A DNA stretch of 64,000 bases from CAYOHP01 sp964403795 [NCBI: uncultured bacterium] (GTDB taxonomy: Bacteria > Muiribacteriota > UBA6191 > CAZXTJ01), in contig CAYOHP010000016.1 of NCBI GenBank assembly GCA_964403795.1, positions 15,669-79,668 on the forward strand, in the 5' to 3' direction. Of the stretch, positions 26,855 through 34,737 are shown one piece after another. How positions within the stretch are numbered: position 1 is the first letter of the stretch; every line of letters begins with the position of its first letter. The position numbers were made by a program, and so were the translations under genes. The notes beneath the pieces are model-generated. The model had not been told where the DNA came from. It saw only the letters and a program-made list of their open reading frames with translations, and made no database searches.

Positions 26855-29800
26855 GTCGGGAGTCCGTCGATCCGGGCCTCGAGGTCGGAGTGCAGGTCCA
26901 GGACGGCAGACCGCGGGACGAGACGCGGACGTGCGGCCCAGAGGACATCGGTGCGATCGGTGTGCTCGGTGAGGTAGATCGCCAGCGGGTAGTGGGTGGA
27001 GGAGTGGGGGATGCGGATCCGCTCGAAGGTCGTGGCTCCCGCGGACCGGGTGGCGTTCCAGGGGAACAGGGGGTCCAGGAGGACTCCGGGCTGGCCGAAG
27101 GCCTTCCGGAGCGGACGGACCCGGGTGCCGCGGGCGGCCAGGTTGTCGAGCACCTCCCGGTAGAGCGTCTCCAGGTGGTCCTGCCAGGAGAGCCCCGAGG
27201 TGGCCCGGAGCAGGCCCAGCTCGGCGAAGACCCCGACCGCGTCCTGGTAGCCGCCATCGAGCTGGGACGTGGTGGGGAGGTCGACGAGGAATTCCTCCTG
27301 GCCGCTGGCCTCGCCCAGGACGCGCTGGATCAGGGCCAGGAGCACGAGTGTCGGGGTGCGGCCCGAGGCCTTGGCGGCCGCCTGGACCCTGGCCATCCGG
27401 GAGGCGTCGAGGGGGGCGAGCACGAGTTCGGGTTCCCGGTGCGGGGGGATCTCCGGGGAGAGCCATGGGGCCGGGGGGACCCAGGCCCGGCAGGATTCGG
27501 GGATCCTCCCGGCGCGTTCCCGGGCGATCCGCTCCTGGTCCTCGGAGGCTGCCAGCTGCGCCCGCTCATGCATGTAGGCCAGGAACGAGGGCGGGCAGGC
27601 GGGCAGGTCCGGCCGGGTGCCGGTCAGCTCGGAGACGTACAGGGCGACCAGGTCGCGATAGAGGACCCCGATCGAGTAGCCATCGCAGACCACGTGGCTG
27701 GCCGCCAGGAGGAGGACGTGCTCCTCTGGGGCCTGGCGTACCAGGGTGGCTCGCACCAGGGTGTCCTCGACCAGGTCGAAAGGGGCATGGAGATGGCGCC
27801 GGAAGGCGGCCGAGATGCCGGGGTGATCGCGGCCGCCCCGCGGTCCCTTCAGCTCGGCGTGCCCGAGTCGCAGCTCACGCGAAGCGTGGTGGCGGAGCAT
27901 GGGTCGGTCCTGGAGTACGCCTGAAGCCAGGATCGGATGGCGCTGGAGCAAGCCGTGCAGAGCGCGCTCGAGGGCGTCCACGGCAAGGGGTCCTCGAATG
28001 GAGACCACCAGGGGAAGGACCTGGATCGAGCGGAAGCCATGGCCGCGGCTGGCAGCCCAGAACAAGCGTTGTGAGTGGACGAGCGGGAGCATGTCCGGGA
28101 TGGGCTGGCTCGGCCTTCGGGCGTAGCCGAAGGTCCGGGCCCGGTCCCATGTCGACGGGGAGAGCCGGCCCTCGTCGAAGGAGCCCCTCCACCGGTCGAT
28201 GGCCGAGGGGTCGAGGGCCTTCCTCTCCAGGATCTTGGTGTCGCCGAGGGCCTTGGTGGCGGGATGGATCGGATCGAGCATCCGGCGCTCCCGGTGGGAG
28301 TAGGGATCCGCCATCGCCGGGTCGTAGGGGATGCCCAGCGTCGCGGCCACGCGACCCATGGTCTCCTCGGGATGCGTCACCAGGTCCTCGTAGCGGATCC
28401 TCACCTGGCGCGCTTCGGGGATGCCTTCCAGGAAACGGAGGATGTTCCGGTGGCAGAGGTTCCAGATCACTTCGGCCAGCCGAGGCGGATCGAGGCGGTG
28501 GGGATGCCGGAAGAACAGGTCGTAGCGGCCTTCCAGGAACGAGTGGACCGAGGCCCCGGGATGGCGCACGAGGTGGAGGTAGACGGGTCGGTCGAAATCC
28601 TCCTCGGCCCTGGCCAGGATGCTCGGCTCGAGGGCGTAGTACGAGGTCTTGTCGACCAGGAGGCGCCCAGGGTCCGCCTCCTGGAGTAGCCGGTAGAAGG
28701 CCTTGCAGCTCATGGCCCGGCTCTCGCATTCCCCGATCCGCCGGCGGGCCTCCTCGAGGTCGATCGCCTCGGCCTCCATCAAGGCCTGGAGGGTGCCCTC
28801 GAGCCAGAAACCCTCCCGGTCCTTGAAGCTCCGGTACCGCTGGTCCATGGTCTCGAAGACCAGGAGCTGCAGCTCGGGAGGTGCGAAGAGACCGGGATGC
28901 CCGGCCAGCATGGTGCGCAGCAGGGTCGAGCCGGAGCGGGGCGGCGACAGGAGGAAGACGGCGCGGGGGTTCTTGCCCCGGGCGTCCTCGGGGTCCCGGG
29001 TCCGGGACGGCATGCGAGGAACGGCACGCTGGACTTCGTCGAGGGTGCCTTCGTCGACCCCTGCGGAGCGGGGGCCGCCACCCGGGTCCTGGGTCCCTGA
29101 CCGGTCGGCTTCCCCGACCGCCTCCGGGAAGTGTCGACGCAGGTAGCCGGCCATCGCCACCGGCGTCGGTGCCTCGAACACGGCCATGACGTAGATCGGG
29201 GCCCGGAAGCGATCCCGGAGCAGGGAGGTGAGCTGCATCGCCTGGATGGAGCTGCCGCCGGCCTGGAAGAAGTCCTCGTCGGCCCGCAAGCGGGCGATCC
29301 CGAGGACCTCCCGCCACATCGGTAGGATGGCGGCCTCCAGCCGGTCCTCGGGCAGATCGCCCGGCTCGGCTCCCGGACGCGCGGTGCACGCTTCCCCTAG
29401 GGCTCCCCGATCGAGCTTCCCGGTCGCGGTCCGAGGCAGGCGTGGCATCGACCGGATGAGGGAGGGGACCATCGCCTCCGGCATCCGGGCCAGGGCGTGG
29501 GCCCGGAGCGATCGGCTCCATGTCGCGTCGTGGTCGTGGTCGCCCTCGCCGGCGAGTCCGGCGAAGATCCGGTCGTGGATGGCGGTGGAGCGGTAGCGGG
29601 TCTCGTTCCGGAGCGACTCGTAGCGGAACGGCAGGCGGCTCCCGTCGCACCGGACCAGGTTCCCGGAGACCAGGAAATCGGGATAGTGGCCCTGCCCCGA
29701 AGGCCGTCGCTCCCAGGTCAGCTCGATCCGGTCCCCGGGTGCCACCGGGACTGCGGGCCAGACCGCGGGGAAGTACGCCGGAAGCAGGACCCGCTGGTGT

Positions 29801-31974
29801 TCCAGGGCATCGACGGTGGCGCCCGGGGCGGCGGTCAGATGGGTCCACAACACCAGGCCGTCGAAGCGGCCCTCACGATCGATCTCGAGGGTGGTCTCTC
29901 CCCGGTGACCGGGTTCGATGGCCCGCGTGAAGTCGAGATCCTCGAAAGTGGCGGCTCCGGAGACCAGGTTCTCGCTGGGGAAGCCGAAGAGACTGAGACG
30001 GAAATCGAAGCGGCGACCTTCCTTGGCGAAGATGCGCTCGGCGTAGTGGGCGACCAGGGACCCGGGCCGCCAGGCCGAGAGGAAGTCCTCCGGTAGCCAG
30101 CCCGCGGCCATGCGGGTCTCGACCCGGCACGGGATCTGGATCCGCTCGCCGACCATGCGGCTGCGGACCGCGTTCATGATCGGGATCACCCCGTCGTCGC
30201 TGGCGACATTGCCGATCAGGGCCTGGAGCGAGACCTCGGCCGGCTCCGGCAGTCGCATGCTGGTGGCATCCCCCAGCACGACCTCGATCCGGTCGGAGAG
30301 GCCGAGGCTGGCCACGGTGGCCTTGGCCTTCTCGTAGACGTCCGGGAGGATCTCGGTGGCGTAGACCTTCCTGGCGCCGGCCTCGGCGGCGAAACGGGCC
30401 AGGATGGCGTCCTGGCCGGTGCCCACGTCGTAGACGACCTTGCCCGGCACCAGCCTCCGGATGGCTTCCCGGTAGGCCCCCATCCGGGGAGCGTCGGAGG
30501 TCATGACGTGGTAGAGGAGCTCGTCGTAGACCTGGTACGAGGGGGGCGCCGGCCAGATCCCGGGGTTGCCCCGTCCGGCCCCGGGGGCCGCACCCGGGAG
30601 TTCCCCGGTCCCGGCCGCGACCACCCAGGCGGCGAGCGTCGCGGCCGGCCCATCCCCTTCGAGGGTGACCGCCACCTCCTTCACCCCAGGGTGGGAGGCG
30701 AGCACCGCCTCGACCTCGTCGAGCTCGACCCGCTGGCCGCGGATCTTGACCTGGCGGTCAGCCCGGCCGACCAGTTCGAGCGAGCCGTCGGGGAGGCGGC
30801 GGGCCCGGTCGCCGGTGCGGAAGCTGCGGGTGCCGGAGCGGGTCTCGAAGCCACCGGGTCCGTCGTCGCCGAGGTACCCGCGGGCCACGCCGGGCCCCGT
30901 GACCACCAGCTCGCCCGGCTCGCCTGCCTCCGGCTCGTCCCGATCGGGCGCCCGGAGCGAGACCGCGAGGTCGGCGACCGGGCGACCCAGGAGCCGGGGT
31001 GCACCCGGCGCCACCTGGGCCGGTCCGAGCCGGGTCCAGGCAACCTGGCCGGCGGTCTCGACCAGGGCGTAGCTGGAGAGGATCTCGGGTCCGTCGTCGC
31101 CATGGCGCTCGAACCAGCGGGCCAGGTCGGCGTGGACCGGGGCTTCGCCCGAGAGGACGAGGGTCCGGAGCGGGAGCCGGGCGATCCGCTCGCGGGTGGC
31201 GACCGGATCCAGGAGCCAGGCGCGGAAGCCGGTGGGGGTGAGGGAGAACATGTCCACCTTGTCGGCTTCGAGCCGATCGAGGAGGTGGGGCGGCGAGAGC
31301 ACCTCGGATTCGCCGGCGACGACCAGGGTGCCTCCGTGGAGCAGGGCGCCCCAGATCTCCCACTGGGCGAATCCGAAGGCCGGGGAATGGCAGTGGGACA
31401 GGGTGCGTCCCGTCAGTTCGAGATACGGGCTACATGCCTCGAAGAGCCGGGCCACGTTGCCGTGCTCGACCATGACGCCCTTGGGTCGGCCGGTGGTCCC
31501 GGAGGTGAAGACCACGTACAGGAGGCGATCCGGCCCTACCTCGAGATCGGGCGCGGTCTCCCCGGCGGCCGCGATCGCGTCGGCGTCCCGATCCAGAAGG
31601 ACGGCTCGTTCCGGATCGCCGAGTCCGTCGATCCGGTGGGTCGAGTCGCTCACCAGGCGCCTGGCCCCCGCCACCTCCAGGCAGGTCGCGAGCCGGTCCC
31701 GCGGGTAGCCCGGGTCGAGCGGGACATAGGCCGCACCGGCCTTCAGGATGCCGAGCATGGCGACCACCGCGTCGATGCCCCGGGGCAGGAGGACGGCGAT
31801 CCGTTCCTCGGGTCCTGCGCCCGAGGCCGCCAGGTGGTGGGCCAGCCGGTTGGCGCGGCGATCGAGTTCCCGGTAGGTGATCGACAGGTTGCCCTCACGG
31901 ATCGCCACCCGCGAGGGCGAGACCATGGCCTCGTCGGCGAAGAGCGCATGGACGGATTCGGTGGAGGGATGCAC
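26851..31974 (-). CDS. NRPS module 1: A(MT)-T-sulfotransferase-C
   Basis: A 1707-residue synthetase with the same domain order as module 2: adenylation (FTSGTTGRPKG 156-166, FRTGDR 385-390), PRMT-like methyltransferase insert (about 473-800, SAM loop 514-522), adenylation end (TGKLDR, Lys853), carrier (FFQAGGSSIQ, Ser909), sulfotransferase (about 1003-1290, SPPRSGSTLL 1010-1019), condensation (about 1295-1707, His1427 in SHVVCDG). Gly201 replaces the amino-group-binding Asp. GTG is chosen because it makes both paralogues start seven residues before VHALF; sequence further upstream is not coding. A TATCCT hexamer at 31989-31984 lies 9 nt before it and there is no clear Shine-Dalgarno, so a leaderless mRNA is possible. 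First gene of a three-gene operon. Confidence 0.88.
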   Translation of the reverse strand: MHPSTESVHALFADEAMVSPSRVAIREGNLSITYRELDRRANRLAHHLAASGAGPEERIAVLLPRGIDAVVAMLGILKAGAAYVPLDPGYPRDRLATCLEVAGARRLVSDSTHRIDGLGDPERAVLLDRDADAIAAAGETAPDLEVGPDRLLYVVFTSGTTGRPKGVMVEHGNVARLFEACSPYLELTGRTLSHCHSPAFGFAQWEIWGALLHGGTLVVAGESEVLSPPHLLDRLEADKVDMFSLTPTGFRAWLLDPVATRERIARLPLRTLVLSGEAPVHADLARWFERHGDDGPEILSSYALVETAGQVAWTRLGPAQVAPGAPRLLGRPVADLAVSLRAPDRDEPEAGEPGELVVTGPGVARGYLGDDGPGGFETRSGTRSFRTGDRARRLPDGSLELVGRADRQVKIRGQRVELDEVEAVLASHPGVKEVAVTLEGDGPAATLAAWVVAAGTGELPGAAPGAGRGNPGIWPAPPSYQVYDELLYHVMTSDAPRMGAYREAIRRLVPGKVVYDVGTGQDAILARFAAEAGARKVYATEILPDVYEKAKATVASLGLSDRIEVVLGDATSMRLPEPAEVSLQALIGNVASDDGVIPIMNAVRSRMVGERIQIPCRVETRMAAGWLPEDFLSAWRPGSLVAHYAERIFAKEGRRFDFRLSLFGFPSENLVSGAATFEDLDFTRAIEPGHRGETTLEIDREGRFDGLVLWTHLTAAPGATVDALEHQRVLLPAYFPAVWPAVPVAPGDRIELTWERRPSGQGHYPDFLVSGNLVRCDGSRLPFRYESLRNETRYRSTAIHDRIFAGLAGEGDHDHDATWSRSLRAHALARMPEAMVPSLIRSMPRLPRTATGKLDRGALGEACTARPGAEPGDLPEDRLEAAILPMWREVLGIARLRADEDFFQAGGSSIQAMQLTSLLRDRFRAPIYVMAVFEAPTPVAMAGYLRRHFPEAVGEADRSGTQDPGGGPRSAGVDEGTLDEVQRAVPRMPSRTRDPEDARGKNPRAVFLLSPPRSGSTLLRTMLAGHPGLFAPPELQLLVFETMDQRYRSFKDREGFWLEGTLQALMEAEAIDLEEARRRIGECESRAMSCKAFYRLLQEADPGRLLVDKTSYYALEPSILARAEEDFDRPVYLHLVRHPGASVHSFLEGRYDLFFRHPHRLDPPRLAEVIWNLCHRNILRFLEGIPEARQVRIRYEDLVTHPEETMGRVAATLGIPYDPAMADPYSHRERRMLDPIHPATKALGDTKILERKALDPSAIDRWRGSFDEGRLSPSTWDRARTFGYARRPSQPIPDMLPLVHSQRLFWAASRGHGFRSIQVLPLVVSIRGPLAVDALERALHGLLQRHPILASGVLQDRPMLRHHASRELRLGHAELKGPRGGRDHPGISAAFRRHLHAPFDLVEDTLVRATLVRQAPEEHVLLLAASHVVCDGYSIGVLYRDLVALYVSELTGTRPDLPACPPSFLAYMHERAQLAASEDQERIARERAGRIPESCRAWVPPAPWLSPEIPPHREPELVLAPLDASRMARVQAAAKASGRTPTLVLLALIQRVLGEASGQEEFLVDLPTTSQLDGGYQDAVGVFAELGLLRATSGLSWQDHLETLYREVLDNLAARGTRVRPLRKAFGQPGVLLDPLFPWNATRSAGATTFERIRIPHSSTHYPLAIYLTEHTDRTDVLWAARPRLVPRSAVLDLHSDLEARIDGLPT
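27116..27831. repeat. Direct repeat copy 2: condensation-domain block
   Basis: Partner of 22008-22723, inside the condensation domain of NRPS module 1 (residues about 1382-1620). The rest of the two genes is clearly diverged, so the shared block looks like recent gene conversion or, less likely, an assembly collapse. Confidence 0.9.
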
Positions 31975-32049
31975 GGGGTGCCCAGGATACCGGTTCGGGC
32001 CCTGGGAGCGGGTAGGACCTGGCGACAGCACGGGGGCGTCGGCCGGGCC

Positions 32050-32078
32050 TTGGCGGGAGGTCCCCCCCCTGCTACGGT
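32050..32078 (+). promoter_or_regulatory. Candidate promoter of the SnoaL-like gene
   Basis: TTGGCG (32050-32055), a 17-nt spacer and TACGGT (32073-32078) preceded by the extended -10 TGC. Only 7 nt separate it from the ATG at 32086, so the mRNA would be leaderless. The same nine bases TGCTACGGT occur at 55185. Confidence 0.45.
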
Positions 32079-32085
32079 GGGCCGC

Positions 32086-32595
32086 ATGAGCGATGGAACC
32101 GGCAAGGGCGAAGGCGGCAAGAAGGCAGGACGCAAGGCCAAGGGCGCCGAGGCGGAGGGACCTGCCGGGGCGGCCGGAACCCTCGAGGTCGGGGTGGCGA
32201 GCGAAAGTTCCCCGGCCCCCATCCCCGAGATCCTGGCGGCCAACGACCGCTTCTACGCGGCCCTTTCGGGCGGCGACCTCCCGGCCATGACCGAGGTCTG
32301 GCTCCACAGCCGGGACGCCATGTGCATCCACCCCTCGGGGCTCATCCTCCGGGAGTGGGACGACATCGTGAAGACCTGGGAGATGATCTTCAAGAACGGC
32401 GCCCCCAAGGTGATCGCCGAGCGCGACACGCTGCGGGTCACGATCCGGGAGGACGTGGCCACCGTCTTCTGCGTGGAACGCATCCTCTCCCAGGGCGGCA
32501 TGGGCCTGGCGGCCTGCACCAACATCTTCCAGCGGGTCGACGGCGGCTGGAAGATGTTCTGGCACCAGTCGGCGCTCTTGCCCTCGATGATGTAG
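32086..32595 (+). CDS. SnoaL-like / NTF2-fold protein
   Basis: A 169-residue protein. Residues 1-45 are a Lys/Gly/Ala-rich, probably disordered tail; residues 46-165 form an NTF2-like (SnoaL_3/DUF4440-type) domain with the usual opening ANDRFYAALSGGDLPAMTEVW and a closing GGWKMFWHQ strand. This fold serves as ketosteroid isomerase-like enzymes, polyketide cyclases or non-catalytic oligomerisation modules; no catalytic residue can be assigned. It is divergent from the NRPS operon (111 bp between starts), so it could belong to the biosynthetic locus, but related stand-alone proteins are common in housekeeping contexts. No ribosome binding site is obvious. Confidence 0.75.
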   Translation: MSDGTGKGEGGKKAGRKAKGAEAEGPAGAAGTLEVGVASESSPAPIPEILAANDRFYAALSGGDLPAMTEVWLHSRDAMCIHPSGLILREWDDIVKTWEMIFKNGAPKVIAERDTLRVTIREDVATVFCVERILSQGGMGLAACTNIFQRVDGGWKMFWHQSALLPSMM

Positions 32596-32744
32596 TCCGC
32601 GCCTCCCGGCGCCGGCTGTCAGCCTTCCCCCGAGCCCTTCCCCGGTCGAACCTCCGTGCCAGCGCGTGTGAGGAGACCGTTCGGCCACCCCTGGAGGAGG
32701 ATCCCGCGTCGCCGGAGGAGGCGCGGGGATGGAGGCGGGCTACC

Positions 32745-33542
32745 ATGGAGTGCGGAGCCGATGGAGCGGAAGACGCCGGCGGGAGAGGGGTGCACGTGGA
32801 CGATTCGGTCGTCGAGGTCGTGTACCAGGAGTCGGACGGGACTCCCTTGGGTGAAACCGAGGCCCATGTCGAGGCGACCCTCGACCTGCTCCAGTCCTTC
32901 AAGTGGTTCTTCCGGGATCGCCCCGAGGTGTACGCGGCGGCCAACATGTTCCTCTATTACGAGGAAGGGAACCCCCGGGCCAGGGTGTGTCCGGACGTCT
33001 ATGTGGCGGTCGGAGTGGCATCGCGCCGGCACCGCCGGACCTACAAGGTCTGGGAGGAGGGGGCCCCCCCGTTCCTGGCGGTCGAGGTGACGTCGCGGTC
33101 GACCCGGCGGGAAGACCTCGGGAAGAAACGATCCGTGTACCAGGCGATCGGAGTGTCGGAGTACGTGCTCTTCGACCCTCTGGACGAGTACCTGAAGCCG
33201 AGGTTCCAGGCCTTTCGGCGCGTCGGGAACGAGCTTGTCCGGGTCCTCCCGACGGCTACCGGGCTGCATGCCATCCCGAGCCTGGGTCTGGCGCTCGCTC
33301 CCCGGGACGACCGTCTCGACGTCGTCGACCTGGCGACCGGGAAGACGACTCCCCGCCTGGTGGAGGCCACGGTCCGAGCAGAGCGGGAGAGTGTCCGCGC
33401 CGAGCAGGAGAGTGCCCGCGCCGAGCAGGAGAGCGCCCGCGCCGAGCAGGAGAGCGCCCGCGCCGATCGCGAGCGCCGCCGCCGGCAGGAACTCGAGGCC
33501 GAGGTGGCGCGCCTCCGGGAGGAACTCGACCGCCGAGGCTGA
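32745..33542 (+). CDS. Uma2 family endonuclease-like protein with heptad-repeat tail
   Basis: A 265-residue protein of the Uma2 (DUF820) PD-(D/E)XK-like family. The family core is visible: RVCPDVYVAVG (metal-binding Asp), PPFLAVEVTSRSTRREDLGKKRSVYQAIGVSEYVLFDP (Glu-x-Thr/Ser followed by Lys and Tyr). After about residue 200 comes a predicted coiled coil of repeated RAEQESA heptads ending in an EVARLREELDRR leucine-zipper-like stretch. GGAGG at 32731-32735 supports the ATG; an internal GTG near 32799 is an alternative. Family members are very numerous in Planctomycetota, Chloroflexota and cyanobacteria and their function is unsettled. No antitoxin-like or transposase partner is adjacent. Confidence 0.85.
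   Translation: MECGADGAEDAGGRGVHVDDSVVEVVYQESDGTPLGETEAHVEATLDLLQSFKWFFRDRPEVYAAANMFLYYEEGNPRARVCPDVYVAVGVASRRHRRTYKVWEEGAPPFLAVEVTSRSTRREDLGKKRSVYQAIGVSEYVLFDPLDEYLKPRFQAFRRVGNELVRVLPTATGLHAIPSLGLALAPRDDRLDVVDLATGKTTPRLVEATVRAERESVRAEQESARAEQESARAEQESARADRERRRRQELEAEVARLREELDRRG
33372..33476 (+). repeat. Five-unit 21-bp tandem repeat in the Uma2 tail
   Basis: Five consecutive 21-bp units (33372, 33393, 33414, 33435, 33456), two of them identical, each encoding a seven-residue step of the RAEQESA coiled coil. The outer units are degenerate. Such in-frame arrays expand and contract by slippage. Confidence 0.85.
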
Positions 33543-33619
33543 GTCCCACTCCCGGCAGCAAGCCGGCGGCTGGCCACCTTCCCCCGCCGCCGGTGTGCGG
33601 GTGTAGCATCGCCAGCCTC

Positions 33620-34714
33620 ATGGGACTCAAATGCGGGATCGTGGGACTGCCCAACGTCGGCAAGTCCACCTTGTTCAACGCCTTGACCAGCGGGCATGCG
33701 CCTGCCGCCAACTTCCCTTTCTGCACCATCGACCCCAACGTGGGGATGGCGGTGGTGCCCGATCCCCGGCTCGATACGCTGGCGGCGGTGGCCAGCCCCG
33801 AGCGGATCGTGCCGGCCACCGTCGACTTCGTCGACATCGCCGGGCTGGTGAAGGGCGCCAGCCAGGGGGAGGGCCTCGGGAACCAGTTCCTCTCCCACAT
33901 CCGGGACGTCGACCTGGTCATGGAGGTCGTGCGCTGCTTTGAGGACAGCGAGGTGGTCCACGTCGACGGCTCGGTCGACCCGGTGCGGGATTCGGAGATC
34001 ATCGGGGCCGAGCTCATGCTCCGTGACCTCGATACCGTAGAGAAGCGGCTCTCCAAGGACGAGAAGCCGGCCATGAGCGGCGACAAGAAGGCCAAGGCCA
34101 GCGTCTCGGTGTGCCGCCGCATCAAGGAGGCCCTGGAGAAGGGACAGCCCGCCCGGGTGGTGCAGTGCGAGTACGAGGAGGCCGAGATGATGCAAGGCCT
34201 CCACCTGCTCACCGCCAAGCCCAAGTTCTACTGCGCCAACGTGCGGGAGGACGAGGTGCTGACGGGCAATGCCCATACCCGGAAGCTCGAGGCCCACGCC
34301 GCCAAGGAAGGGTCGCCGGTGGTGCTGGTCTCGGCCAAGGTGGAGAGCGAGATCGCCGAACTCGGGCCCGAGGAGCGCAAGGAGTTCCTGGCCGCGCTCG
34401 GCCTCGAGGAGTCGGGGCTCGACCGGGTGATCCGCAGCGCCTACCGGTTCCTGGGGCTCGCCACCTACTTCACCCAGGGACCCAAGGAAGTGCGGGCCTG
34501 GACCATCCACCAGGGATGGAAGGCCCCCCAGGCCGCCGGGGTGATCCACTCGGACTTCGAGCGGACCTTCATCCGGGCCCAGGTCGTGGCCTTCGAGGAC
34601 TTCGCCAAGCACGGCTCGTGGAACGCCGCCAAGGAAGCCGGGGCGCTCCGCACCGAGGGCAAGGAGTACGAAGTCCGGGACGGCGACGTGATGCTGTTCC
34701 TGGCGGGCGCGTGA
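33620..34714 (+). CDS. ychF: Redox-regulated ATPase YchF (OLA1)
   Basis: A 364-residue Obg-family P-loop protein that prefers ATP over GTP and associates with the ribosome. Visible motifs: G1 GLPNVGKST (residues 9-17), Switch II DIAGLVKGASQGEGLGNQFL, a non-GTP G4 region (CANVREDE) and the C-terminal TGS-like domain (YFTQGPKEVRAWTI...HSDFERTF), all diagnostic. Length is normal. There is no Shine-Dalgarno before the ATG, but TAGCAT at 33604-33609 sits 10 nt upstream, consistent with a leaderless or nearly leaderless transcript. The neighbours are unrelated. Expected housekeeping role in translation and stress adaptation. Confidence 0.95.
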   Translation: MGLKCGIVGLPNVGKSTLFNALTSGHAPAANFPFCTIDPNVGMAVVPDPRLDTLAAVASPERIVPATVDFVDIAGLVKGASQGEGLGNQFLSHIRDVDLVMEVVRCFEDSEVVHVDGSVDPVRDSEIIGAELMLRDLDTVEKRLSKDEKPAMSGDKKAKASVSVCRRIKEALEKGQPARVVQCEYEEAEMMQGLHLLTAKPKFYCANVREDEVLTGNAHTRKLEAHAAKEGSPVVLVSAKVESEIAELGPEERKEFLAALGLEESGLDRVIRSAYRFLGLATYFTQGPKEVRAWTIHQGWKAPQAAGVIHSDFERTFIRAQVVAFEDFAKHGSWNAAKEAGALRTEGKEYEVRDGDVMLFLAGA

Positions 34715-34737
34715 GTCCGTCTGCGGCTCGCCCGCGA

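Noticed and set aside
26855-27466. N-terminal extension of NRPS module 2 into module 1
   Set aside because: It is a frame-shifted read of module 1's condensation domain; a nearly identical shadow lies at 22358, as expected from the 716-bp repeat.
31975-32688. N-terminal extension of NRPS module 1 reaching 32688
   Set aside because: It would run through the SnoaL-like gene, is low-complexity, and the paralogous module starts at the position of GTG 31974.
33372-33476. Tandem repeats as a CRISPR array
   Set aside because: Repeats are contiguous, in frame and code for a coiled coil; there are no unique spacers or cas genes.
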